From contig NC_019682.1 of NCBI RefSeq assembly GCF_000316575.1, positions 248,001 to 312,000 on the forward strand: a stretch of 64,000 nt of DNA. The letters are read 5' to 3'. Position numbers and translations under genes: made by a program. Source of the DNA: Calothrix sp. PCC 7507. Lineage in GTDB: Bacteria; Cyanobacteriota; Cyanobacteriia; Cyanobacteriales; Nostocaceae. Every line of letters begins with the position of its first letter. Position 1 is the first letter of the stretch. Below, one piece after another: positions 46,171 through 54,479 of the stretch. The notes below the pieces were generated by a model. The model ran no database searches and was not told the DNA's origin. It was given only the letters and a program-made list of their open reading frames with translations.

Positions 46171-47403
46171 CTATTCCCCAATCCCCAAAGCACGGCAAAT
46201 GCCAAATACAGAGGTATAGCCGTGTAAAAATGTACTGCCACCGATGGGGCCAATTTCGCCACCACAGAAAAAGCCGCCTACAGGGATATCTTTGATGTAA
46301 CGCCTAAATAGATCGGAATCAAAATTGGGTTGACCGTAAAGTCCTTCACCTCGCCCTACACAAGAAAACATTAAGGCAGCAATAGCTGCAGGTTCAGCAT
46401 TTCGCTGGTTTTGATATTGCTGTAAGAGTAATTCCAAGTCTTCGGCGGAGGCTTCGGCATCGCGGAGGTGGAATTGTAGACGTTGCCCGGGACGGACGCG
46501 ATCGCCAATTGCGATCGCACCTGCTGATGGATCTACCCCTAAAATGCCGCGAATTAAAAAGTCTCCCTGCTGCAAAGTCAGCTTAAATCCATCCATTGCC
46601 ACACCCACAAACAAAGAGTGCTGTGCCAGCATCCGCTCTTGTTCACTAAGATTAGCAATCACTTCTCGCAACACCACCAACGGCACTTGCTCATCAAGTT
46701 CCAAAATGATATTGCGTTCGGCTTTGGTAACTTGCAATGGCTTGCCAATTGGTCGGCATCCTTGGGCCACAATAGTTTCGACAGCAATATTCCCACTCAA
46801 AGCCAAACCCAGCGTACCCTCTCGATATAAGCGATCGCCTCCAGCATCGTGACAAAACAGAGCCGTGCGTCCACTCATTCCCCCAGCACTTGCCTGTCCC
46901 CCCAGTGTCACAGAGCCAGGATAAGCAAAATCTAACCCCTGCAATAAATCGTTGATGCCGGAAGAGAATGAACTGCAAAGCAAGATAAACTGAGGTGTTG
47001 GTGATGGTGGCACACCAATTAAATCGATCCAAGCATCAGGCGAACTATCCAAATCAGGTAATTCTTCTGACACCACATGAAATACTTCCAGATCCACCCC
47101 AGGAAGATGTGCCAAAGTTAGACTCAGGGCAGCTTCTGCTTCTAGTTCTTGAGTTTGTCCCTCAGTTGTCGTACCAATCACACCACCACCACTACAGCCG
47201 ATCAGCACAGGTACCGAAAGCTTCTCAGACAGCAAAGGCAAGAGCCGAGAATACTCGCTCGCAAATGCAGACGAAATAAACACCAATCCCAGATCTGCCG
47301 GTGCGGTTAATGATGAGACAGCCCGTTCTACCACATCTGTAACAGCTGCTTCCAAAGAGGGACGGGTTGACAGGGCGTTTGCCCACTGCATTTTGTCTGC
47401 CAT
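46171..47403 (-). CDS. FIST-domain protein (predicted sensory or carrier)
   Basis: 410 residues with FIST N-terminal (VFISSAFASEYSRLLPLLSE, IGCSGGGVIGTTTEGQTQE) and C-terminal (LFVGVAMDG, GGFFCGGEIGPIGGSTFLHGYTSVF) domains. FIST domains are predicted small-molecule (possibly amino acid) sensors; no kinase or cyclase output is fused here. Frame is clean from ATG 47403. It is divergent from cp12. Confidence 0.88.
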   Translation of the reverse strand: MADKMQWANALSTRPSLEAAVTDVVERAVSSLTAPADLGLVFISSAFASEYSRLLPLLSEKLSVPVLIGCSGGGVIGTTTEGQTQELEAEAALSLTLAHLPGVDLEVFHVVSEELPDLDSSPDAWIDLIGVPPSPTPQFILLCSSFSSGINDLLQGLDFAYPGSVTLGGQASAGGMSGRTALFCHDAGGDRLYREGTLGLALSGNIAVETIVAQGCRPIGKPLQVTKAERNIILELDEQVPLVVLREVIANLSEQERMLAQHSLFVGVAMDGFKLTLQQGDFLIRGILGVDPSAGAIAIGDRVRPGQRLQFHLRDAEASAEDLELLLQQYQNQRNAEPAAIAALMFSCVGRGEGLYGQPNFDSDLFRRYIKDIPVGGFFCGGEIGPIGGSTFLHGYTSVFGICRALGIGE

Positions 47404-47788
47404 GATGTTTTGAGCTTCTTTCTCTTGTGAGGCCAGTAGTTTTTTATTTTTGATCCTGGGAAGAATTGCACCCTACAAGATTTGACTACACTCAACGTTA
47501 TCTTCCCTCAGTGCCCTGTCAATCCCAGGAAGCCAGGGTTGTCATACCCTACTATCTGCACTCAATATATTGTATGATTATACTTTCGTAGTACTGACTC
47601 TATCAAATCTTAAAAAATAAATATAGATATACTATGTATTCCCCTATTTATTGTATTAGTTATGGATCATCACGCTAAAATACCTACTTAACAGATGAGT
47701 AGTTAGAATGGTGAACAATAGAACAAAAAACTGCCATTTTTGAACTTTTTCTATACGGGTATTAACACCACACAACGAGACTAAAGCT

Positions 47789-48010
47789 ATGAGCGACATC
47801 CAAGAAAAGATCCAAGACGAAGTAGAACAAGCTCGCGCTGTCTGTGATATTGCAGGTGGCAACTCGCCTGAATGTGCAGCAGCTTGGGATGCAGTTGAAG
47901 AACTGCAAGCGGAAGCCTCCCATCAACGCCAAGGCAAGCAAAAAAATTCTCTAGAACAATATTGTGATGACAACCCAGATGCGGCTGAATGTCGGCTTTA
48001 CGAAGACTAG
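47789..48010 (+). CDS. cp12: CP12, Calvin-cycle regulatory protein
   Basis: 73 residues with the intrinsically disordered, acidic CP12 pattern. N-terminal Cys pair in ARAVCDIAGGNSPECAAAWD, middle AWDAVEELQAEASHQRQ, and C-terminal Cys pair in YCDDNPDAAECRLYED. Two disulphides form on oxidation, and CP12 then binds GAPDH and phosphoribulokinase, inactivating both in the dark. The 385-bp region between the divergent FIST gene and cp12 is AT-rich, holds no gene that I can see, and should contain both promoters. Confidence 0.97.
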   Translation: MSDIQEKIQDEVEQARAVCDIAGGNSPECAAAWDAVEELQAEASHQRQGKQKNSLEQYCDDNPDAAECRLYED

Positions 48011-48405
48011 AAATAAAGAACAGTGAATTTTCTATTCGCTTGACTGGCAAGCAACCAGAACCTATTTACTTATATCTTGTACCTTGACGCTATTCCTATC
48101 TAAAAACCTCACTAGATTCTCTTGGAGTCATCTTCTTCTGTATTGAGGAATGCTAAGTGAATATTCTAGGTTTGAAGAAGTTCAAATAGTTACATCTGAG
48201 GTTTTATTCTCTTCAGAAGCAACTTTATTTGAGCTATCGCAAGTGCGTCAAGCATATAGCTTGGGAATAAGTTTTACAACCCTCCCTGTGAAAGCTGTAG
48301 GTTAGTGCAAGGTATAAGCTTATTAGCTCTGAGTTGCTTGTTTTTTTTGCCAGCCACATATCAAAGAGGTATATTTGGCGGTTAGTTACAAAAATAGTTA
48401 TTTTT

Positions 48406-48535
48406 AGGGCTGACGCAAGTGCCATATTTTTTTCATGGAGGTTGTCAAGCGTCAAAAGTCCAGGGTTTTTGGACTTTTGACACTTAACTTTTGACTCCCA
48501 TTACAGAAGATATATGTGCCAGTTGCGTAAGTACT
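48406..48535. mobile_element. MITE-like element downstream of cp12
   Basis: Outer arms GACGCAAGTGCCATAT and ATATGTGCCAGTTGCGTAAG pair imperfectly, and inside lies a perfect stem GTCAAAAGTCCA/TGGACTTTTGAC. Similar ends (ACGCAACTGGCACA) occur near 32569 and, inverted, near 1114-1132. It lies in the 642-bp gap between cp12 and the DUF3177 gene; no gene is seen in that gap. Confidence 0.6.
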
Positions 48536-48652
48536 GATTTTGATTAGACTATCATGTACTCAAATGTCAGCTATTAGCTGGCTAATAACTGATACTTACC
48601 CGAAATGCGGGGACTTGGTTAAAGGTGTTTGATTTATATTCTGGTAAAAATT

Positions 48653-49249
48653 ATGGGAAATAATGTTTGGTTTCGCCCTTTCGTCTGGATTGATTATCGA
48701 CTAGCACTATTATTTGCAGTGATTATTCCTCTAATTCTTCTGATTTGGGCATTTGTGCAAAAAGCTGATAGCATACAACGCCTGTTAATCATTTATTGGC
48801 GAGTAGCCAGTTTGCTGGCAATTACAATTTACTTAATGATTGGTGGGTTTGGGGTCAGTTTTATATCGGGATTGATGGCGCGGATTTTGATTCCCGTTTC
48901 ACTGTGGTTCTGGGTGGATCTCAATGATGATGTTGAGTATCAAGCTAGTGGCTCGCTGAAACTGATTTTTACCTCTTGGCGCTGGGCTGTAAGTGTTTAT
49001 AGTGCATTAAGTGCGATCGCCTTTGTGCCTTTTTTGGGTTGTGCTTTTTCTGCTAATGCATCCACAAGTCCTTATTGTAGTGTCTGGTTTGAAGCCCCAT
49101 TACTCTTTAGAGAATATTTCCACGCCAACAGCAAACCTGCATTCCTCGGCTTTTTGGGCGTAGTTGGCTTAATCATTTACGTGCTTTACTTAACCTACTT
49201 TGTGCTGATCAAGCTCGGCAAACAAGGACGTTCAGCTACACAACAATGA
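48653..49249 (+). CDS. DUF3177-like integral membrane protein
   Basis: 198 residues from ATG 48653. A TTG at 48629 opens eight further codons and is less likely. About five transmembrane helices (LALLFAVIIPLILLIWAF, YWRVASLLAITIYLMI, VSFISGLMARILIPVSLWFW and two near the C-terminus). The family is found in cyanobacteria and has no assigned role. Cys residues in LGCAFSANASTSPYCSVW lie in a loop and could pair. Confidence 0.75.
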   Translation: MGNNVWFRPFVWIDYRLALLFAVIIPLILLIWAFVQKADSIQRLLIIYWRVASLLAITIYLMIGGFGVSFISGLMARILIPVSLWFWVDLNDDVEYQASGSLKLIFTSWRWAVSVYSALSAIAFVPFLGCAFSANASTSPYCSVWFEAPLLFREYFHANSKPAFLGFLGVVGLIIYVLYLTYFVLIKLGKQGRSATQQ

Positions 49250-49281
49250 TGGGATTGGGGATTGGGGATTGGGGATTGGGG

Positions 49282-49395
49282 ACTAGTAGTCTGTCAGGGT
49301 TGAAATGAGGGACTGTAGTGTGAGCGTCTCGCTCACGCGGGCTTTTCGGCCCGCACTACCAAAAACCCCTCAAAACAAAATTGACAAACCACTAG
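49282..49395. mobile_element. MITE-like element with two strong hairpins
   Basis: Ends ACTAGTAGTCTGTCAGGGTT and AATTGACAAACCACTAG form imperfect inverted repeats. Two hairpins lie between: GTGAGCGTCTCGCTCAC and GCGGGCTTTTCGGCCCGC. It follows a GGGGATT array (49251-49281). No reading frame. Confidence 0.6.
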
Positions 49396-49470
49396 GGATT
49401 AGGACAAAGGAGAAATAACTCCTGACTCCTAACTCCTAACTCCTGACAAATGACCAATAACAAATGACAA

Positions 49471-49794
49471 ATGACCAATTCCATCGGCAAGCGGCTAGAA
49501 CAATACACGAATAAACGCCCCCAAGAAGTCTTACTCGTCACAGTGGAAATAGCCAATACTTCGGCTGCGCTCAATAACCACGAGGAAGACACAATTGCTG
49601 TATTTAAAGGCTTTTCTAGTTCCTTAATGCGCCCAACTGCATTTGATCCCGATGTGCCTGTTTTGCCAGATGAGGCCAATATCCTCAGCATTGATCGAGT
49701 AGCTAGTCCCTACAATCCTGAAGCACCCCGTTATATCCAACAAGGGTTATCTTGGGAATCCATGCAGGCGCTACTATTAGAGGTTGGCGTTTAA
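49471..49794 (+). CDS. Conserved-looking hypothetical protein, 107 residues
   Basis: I do not recognise a named family. The protein is soluble with a short beta-rich section (PQEVLLVTVEIANTSAALNN, DTIAVFKGFSSSLMRPTAFD) followed by a Pro-rich piece and a helix near ESMQALLLEVGV. Its composition and sharp frame suggest a real gene. ATG lies at the end of a TGACCAATAACAAATGACAA repeat tract, giving the N-terminus MTNSIGKRLE. Nothing in the flanks points to a role. Confidence 0.65.
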   Translation: MTNSIGKRLEQYTNKRPQEVLLVTVEIANTSAALNNHEEDTIAVFKGFSSSLMRPTAFDPDVPVLPDEANILSIDRVASPYNPEAPRYIQQGLSWESMQALLLEVGV

Positions 49795-49837
49795 CTAATT
49801 ACTAATTACAAATCTGTAGACAATTGTGGCTCTAAAC

Positions 49838-50401
49838 TCACTCCCTCAACCAGCTAAACAGACCTTCTACTGTGAGGTGAAAGTCTTTGGCGAATTCCGG
49901 TACTGGCAATCGTGACTCTGGTGCATCATAGACCGTAGTTGGTTGATCTGGTAAGTAAACAAACACAGATTTTTCCTCTGGATCAATTAGCCATCCCATC
50001 TGAGTTCCATGTTTAAGACAATGCAGAATATTTTTAGTAACTTTAGTTTGGCTCTGATCAGGTGAAAGAATTTCGATTGTCCAATCTGGAGCGATCGCAA
50101 AAACGTTAGCAACTCCACCATTGTCATTGCGTGGAATTCTACCCCACTGAAACACAGCAATATCAGGTACAGTTGAGCGTCCACCAAACGTACAGCGTAG
50201 TTCTGTGAAAGCCCGTGCGATCTGTTTAGGTTTGACGACCAAGTTGATTGCAGGCGATAGTTCAGTCTGAATTACGCTGTGTTCTCCTTGTGGCATCGGT
50301 TTCTGGACGATCAATCCATTAATGTACTCGCTGGCAGGTTCTGTTTCCGGCAATTGTAGAAATTCTTCTAGGGTCAGGGCTTTAGTAAGAGCTTGTACCA
50401 T
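49838..50401 (-). CDS. Uma2-family (DUF820) putative endonuclease
   Basis: 187 residues from ATG 50401 (MVQALTKALTLEEFLQLPET), which has GGGAG 9 bases upstream; a TTG at 50428 would add nine residues and is rejected. Typical Uma2 motifs: EPASEYINGLIVQKPMPQGE, VPDIAVFQWGRIPRN, DWTIEILSPDQSQTKVTKNI. These form a PD-(D/E)XK-like nuclease core. The family is greatly expanded in cyanobacteria and its biological role is not settled. Confidence 0.88.
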   Translation of the reverse strand: MVQALTKALTLEEFLQLPETEPASEYINGLIVQKPMPQGEHSVIQTELSPAINLVVKPKQIARAFTELRCTFGGRSTVPDIAVFQWGRIPRNDNGGVANVFAIAPDWTIEILSPDQSQTKVTKNILHCLKHGTQMGWLIDPEEKSVFVYLPDQPTTVYDAPESRLPVPEFAKDFHLTVEGLFSWLRE

Positions 50402-50484
50402 TTTAAGACTCCCTGAAGAGGAGTACAATATTGTGACTCTATTTGTTATTCTACAAACGTACTAGGTAGTTGAAAAATCCGTGA

Positions 50485-50661
50485 GATTCAAGCCAGCAGA
50501 ATATCGAAGGCTGGTTAATTCTGGTACGTTCTAAAAACCGCTTAGTGATTGACTGTGCAATGAATGCAGGTGCAATCATTGTTACGTCTAATATTCGAGA
50601 TTTTCTGAGTGCGAAAGAGTCTTTGGGGCTGCGAATTCTGATATCAGAAGTAGGGGCTTAA
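50485..50661 (+). pseudogene. C-terminal remnant of a PIN-domain toxin
   Basis: The plus-strand frame that ends at TAA 50659-50661 reads RLVIDCAMNAGAIIVTSNIR then DFLSAKESLGLRILISEVGA. CAxxAGAxxIVTxNxRDF is the C-terminal signature of PIN-domain (VapC-like, toxin) proteins. There is no start codon or N-terminal catalytic half upstream; the frame is closed by a TGA at 50482. I take it to be a decayed toxin gene. Confidence 0.6.
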
Positions 50662-50764
50662 CTAAAATTAATTCGTAATTTTGTAAAAATTGGTAGGGTA
50701 GTCGATAAATTAGAATTTGGACATTGTTTTTGCTAAGAAGCCAAGCCGCTCTAAGTGATAGAAG

Positions 50765-51340
50765 ATGACTCAACCTGCGACCACCATAGATCATGTTTCA
50801 GCGAATTACCGCTACATTGCTGCATATAATGAAGTCAATGCCAGGATTGGTCAACGGCAACATGCTCTATCTCTTTACATTACGCTCGTTGTAGGGTTGA
50901 TTGCGGCACTCGTTGCGTCCAAACGAATTGAAGAGCCAAACACTTTACTAATTGAGTGGCTTGTGTATGGATTCTCGATCGCTTCTGTGTGTTTAGTTCT
51001 CCTCAACTACAAGTATGAGCAAACACTCACCAATCTGCGACATTATCTATCAGAGCTAGAGCGGCTCAACAACACTAGTTTGGATTTACCAAGCTACAAC
51101 ACTGAGTCTCGATGGACGGTTAATGCAAACAAAGCACGTCGTTTTCATGATCTTGCCTGTGCGTTGTTGGTTGGTGCATGTAATACCATTGCGTTGGGTG
51201 TGTTCTATAAAATGTATCCAGAGCATTTTAAGCCAAGTTCATTAGTGATTTGGGTTACGGGTGTGGTTGCTCTAGGTTCTGTTGCGGCACTTTTATTAAT
51301 GACCCGGTTCAGTTATAGACCAAAGTGGCAGAAAAGCTAA
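50765..51340 (+). CDS. Hypothetical membrane protein, 191 residues
   Basis: No family is recognised. Four hydrophobic helices are visible (about 33-53, 62-85, 128-148, 158-180), with a soluble middle LRHYLSELERLNNTSLDLPS. The N-terminus NYRYIAAYNEVNARIGQRQH is amphipathic. Function unknown. The region between it and cbiD holds only a short non-coding spacer. Confidence 0.7.
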   Translation: MTQPATTIDHVSANYRYIAAYNEVNARIGQRQHALSLYITLVVGLIAALVASKRIEEPNTLLIEWLVYGFSIASVCLVLLNYKYEQTLTNLRHYLSELERLNNTSLDLPSYNTESRWTVNANKARRFHDLACALLVGACNTIALGVFYKMYPEHFKPSSLVIWVTGVVALGSVAALLLMTRFSYRPKWQKS

Positions 51341-51477
51341 CGTCAGAAGGCGCAGCACAACAAACCGCTTGCACCCCACCCTTGAGAGTTGATCGGTTGA
51401 GTCCAATTAGCACACAACCATACTCGCTTTAGGTCGCCTGAAGCTGATCGTTAGCAGAATTCTTTTAAATTAAAAAA

Positions 51478-52584
51478 ATGTCCCGTTCTGGATATACCCT
51501 CCCCGTATTTGCCTGTGCTTCTGCCATTGCGGCATTACACTGGTTACGCGATCGCCAATCTTTAAAAGTAGCGTTGGTGAATTTGATTGAACCCGCCCAA
51601 ATCGCCGAAATTGCGATCGCCCAAGTAGCAGGTTTATCAGAAAATATGGCCTTGGCCATTACTCACAGCGATCCGGGTGATAATCTCGATTTGACAAGAG
51701 ATACACCGATTTGGGTATTGGTGGAATGGCGAGTAGGAGAAGGGGAAAGGGTAATAATTAAGGGTGGAGAAGGAATTGGGCGCATTGGCGACAAACCAGC
51801 TATTTATGCCTACGCTCACAGGCTTTTGCAGGAAAATTTGCAAGCGCTGTTAGCACCGGGAGAAAAAATTACGGTGACGGTGATTCTCCCCGAAGGGCGA
51901 TCGCTGGCTGTTCGCACCTCCAATTCTGCCTTTGGTGTCGTGGAAGGGCTTTCTCTATTAGGTACAAACGGAATTTCCCAACCCTTAAGTTCACCCGATC
52001 AGCTAACAGCTTTTCGTAGTGAATTGCAACAAAAAGCCAGTCAGTTTGATAGTTTAGTATTTTGTATTGGTGAAAATGGGTTAGATTTAGCGCCAAAAAT
52101 CGGTATTAATCCTGAGCGATTGGTAAAAACCGCTAATTGGCTAGGGCCAATGTTAGTAGAAGCTGATGTTTTGGGTGTTAAAGAAATCTTATTGTTTGGG
52201 TATCATGGCAAACTGATGAAGCTGGCGGGGGGAATTTTTCACACCCATCACCATCTGGCTGACGGCCGCCGAGAGATTCTCGCGGCTCACTGTGCATTAG
52301 CAGGTTTAAAGTCGTCAGATATACAAGTGGTTTTTCATAGTGCCACCGCTGAAGCCGCATTAATATACTTGCGATCGCTAGATGCAGCAACGGGTAGCGA
52401 TTGGGTAAAGCAAGTATATAGTGCGATCGCCCAAGCCATAGATTCCCGTGCCCAAGAATACATCCATAGCCATAGCAACAGAGACACATCTGCTACCATC
52501 TGCGGCTCGATTCTCTTTGACCGCGATCGCAAAATTATCGTGAAGAGTAAAACAGCTTGTATCTTATCCGGAAAATTATGCTAA
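51478..52584 (+). CDS. cbiD: Cobalt-precorrin-5B (C1)-methyltransferase
   Basis: 368 residues matching CbiD: SGYTLPVFACASAIAALHWL near the start, PGDNLDLTRDTPIW, KGGEGIGRIGDKPA, and LLFGYHGKLMKLAGGIFHTH with the His-rich HTHHHLADGRREIL. The enzyme methylates C1 of the corrin ring in anaerobic-type cobalamin synthesis. Neighbouring genes are not cobalamin genes, so it is isolated, as often in cyanobacteria. I looked for a cobalamin riboswitch in the 137-bp leader and saw none. Confidence 0.92.
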   Translation: MSRSGYTLPVFACASAIAALHWLRDRQSLKVALVNLIEPAQIAEIAIAQVAGLSENMALAITHSDPGDNLDLTRDTPIWVLVEWRVGEGERVIIKGGEGIGRIGDKPAIYAYAHRLLQENLQALLAPGEKITVTVILPEGRSLAVRTSNSAFGVVEGLSLLGTNGISQPLSSPDQLTAFRSELQQKASQFDSLVFCIGENGLDLAPKIGINPERLVKTANWLGPMLVEADVLGVKEILLFGYHGKLMKLAGGIFHTHHHLADGRREILAAHCALAGLKSSDIQVVFHSATAEAALIYLRSLDAATGSDWVKQVYSAIAQAIDSRAQEYIHSHSNRDTSATICGSILFDRDRKIIVKSKTACILSGKLC

Positions 52585-52801
52585 TTTAATATGAATTATC
52601 ATAAACAATGCAAATAAATAATCTTTCAGTAGCGAGCCTAAGATAAGTTTTCTCTTTTAATACCATGCCAAATTCATCGGCTAGACAAACGCGGCTAAAC
52701 TCGCGGTTGTAGGGGATTCTATTACCCCAAAAAAGATCAAGTCATGGTAGCACTAGACCACAAAGCAACAAATTATTATTACTGAACATACTTTCGCCAT
52801 C

Positions 52802-54424
52802 ATGAATACAGCGGTGACTCTACTTACAGAACAAGCGCCTCAAACACTAGAAAATTGGGGGCGACTCGATCGCCAGTTAGTTGTGATTCTGGACTTCGGC
52901 TCTCAATATTCCGAGCTAATTGCCCGTCGCATCCGTGAGACACAGGTATATTCTGAAGTCCTGTCCTATCGTACTCCAGCGGAACAGTTGCGGCAACTAA
53001 ATCCGAAGGGAATTATTCTTTCAGGTGGACCGAGTTCCGTTTATGGTGAAAAAGCTCCCCATTGTGACCCAGAAATTTGGAACTTGGGCATCCCCATTTT
53101 AGGTGTGTGCTACGGTATGCAACTGATGGTGAGCCAACTGGGTGGAGAAGTAGCCAAGGCTGACCGAGGTGAGTATGGCAAAGCATCATTATATATAGAT
53201 GATCCCACAGACCTACTCACCAACGTCGAAAATGGCACAACCATGTGGATGAGTCACGGAGATTCCGTAGCTCAAATGCCCCCAGGGTTTGAATTGCTAG
53301 CACATACAGAAAATACCCCCTGCGCGGCGATCGCTGACCATGACAAAAAACTCTACGGTGTCCAGTTCCATCCAGAGGTAGTGCATTCTGTTGGCGGATT
53401 AGCATTAATCCGCAACTTTGTCTACCATATCTGCGACTGCGAACCCACCTGGACAACAGCAGCTTTTGTAGAAGAATCAATTCGGGAAATCCGGGCGAGA
53501 GTTGGTGATAAGCGAGTGCTATTAGCACTTTCTGGGGGCGTGGATTCTTCCACCCTAGCTTTCTTACTATATAAAGCGATCGGCGATCAGCTGACTTGTG
53601 TGTTTATCGACCAAGGCTTTATGCGAAAGTATGAGCCAGAGCGGTTGGTGAAGCTGTTCCAAGAACAATTTCATATCCCGGTTGAGTATGTTAACGCCCG
53701 CGAGCGTTTCATCAACAAAATAGCCGGGGTGACTGATCCCGAAGAAAAACGCCGCCGCATTGGACACGAATTCATCCATGTATTTGAAGAAACATCCAAA
53801 CGCCTCGGCCACTTTGATTATTTAGCTCAAGGCACCCTCTACCCAGATGTGATTGAATCTGCTGACACCAACGTTGATCCCCAAACTGGTGAGCGGGTAG
53901 CAGTGAAAATCAAGAGTCATCACAATGTTGGCGGCTTGCCTAAAGACCTGCGATTTAAACTAGTGGAACCCCTGCGGAAACTATTTAAAGATGAAGTCCG
54001 CCGCCTCGGGCGTTCCATTGGCTTACCAGAAGAAATTGTCCAAAGACAGCCTTTTCCTGGCCCTGGTTTGGCAATTCGGATCTTAGGTGATGTCACCGCC
54101 GAAAGGTTAAATATTTTACGGGATGCAGATTTGATTGTGCGGCAAGAAATCAACCAGCGTGGGTTGTATCACGATGTTTGGCAGGCTTTCGCTGTATTAC
54201 TGCCTATTCGCAGTGTCGGTGTCATGGGCGACCAACGTACCTACGCTTACCCGATTGTCTTGCGGATTGTCACCAGTGAAGATGGCATGACTGCCGATTG
54301 GGCACGTGTGCCTTATGATGTGCTGGAAGTAATTTCCACGAGGATTGTCAATGAGGTGAAGGGTGTGAACCGCGTGGTTTATGACATTACCTCTAAGCCG
54401 CCTGGAACTATTGAGTGGGAGTGA
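52802..54424 (+). CDS. guaA: GMP synthase (glutamine-hydrolysing)
   Basis: 540 residues. Glutamine amidotransferase domain about 28-215 with nucleophile Cys in GVCYGMQLM and HPE in [13 protein letters not shown] pyrophosphatase domain with P-loop [17 protein letters not shown]-terminal dimerisation domain with [15 protein letters not shown] and ending [13 protein letters not shown]. It makes GMP from XMP, glutamine and ATP. No truncation. A short CGCAGAGGCACG repeat follows the stop. Confidence 0.97.
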   Translation: MNTAVTLLTEQAPQTLENWGRLDRQLVVILDFGSQYSELIARRIRETQVYSEVLSYRTPAEQLRQLNPKGIILSGGPSSVYGEKAPHCDPEIWNLGIPILGVCYGMQLMVSQLGGEVAKADRGEYGKASLYIDDPTDLLTNVENGTTMWMSHGDSVAQMPPGFELLAHTENTPCAAIADHDKKLYGVQFHPEVVHSVGGLALIRNFVYHICDCEPTWTTAAFVEESIREIRARVGDKRVLLALSGGVDSSTLAFLLYKAIGDQLTCVFIDQGFMRKYEPERLVKLFQEQFHIPVEYVNARERFINKIAGVTDPEEKRRRIGHEFIHVFEETSKRLGHFDYLAQGTLYPDVIESADTNVDPQTGERVAVKIKSHHNVGGLPKDLRFKLVEPLRKLFKDEVRRLGRSIGLPEEIVQRQPFPGPGLAIRILGDVTAERLNILRDADLIVRQEINQRGLYHDVWQAFAVLLPIRSVGVMGDQRTYAYPIVLRIVTSEDGMTADWARVPYDVLEVISTRIVNEVKGVNRVVYDITSKPPGTIEWE

Positions 54425-54479
54425 AAAGAGTTTAAACGCAGAGGCACGCTGAGTCTCTGTGTAAGATAAATTCTTCCCT

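Noticed and set aside
51341-51477. Cobalamin riboswitch before cbiD
   Set aside because: No B12-box-like sequence or structured leader seen in the short gap.
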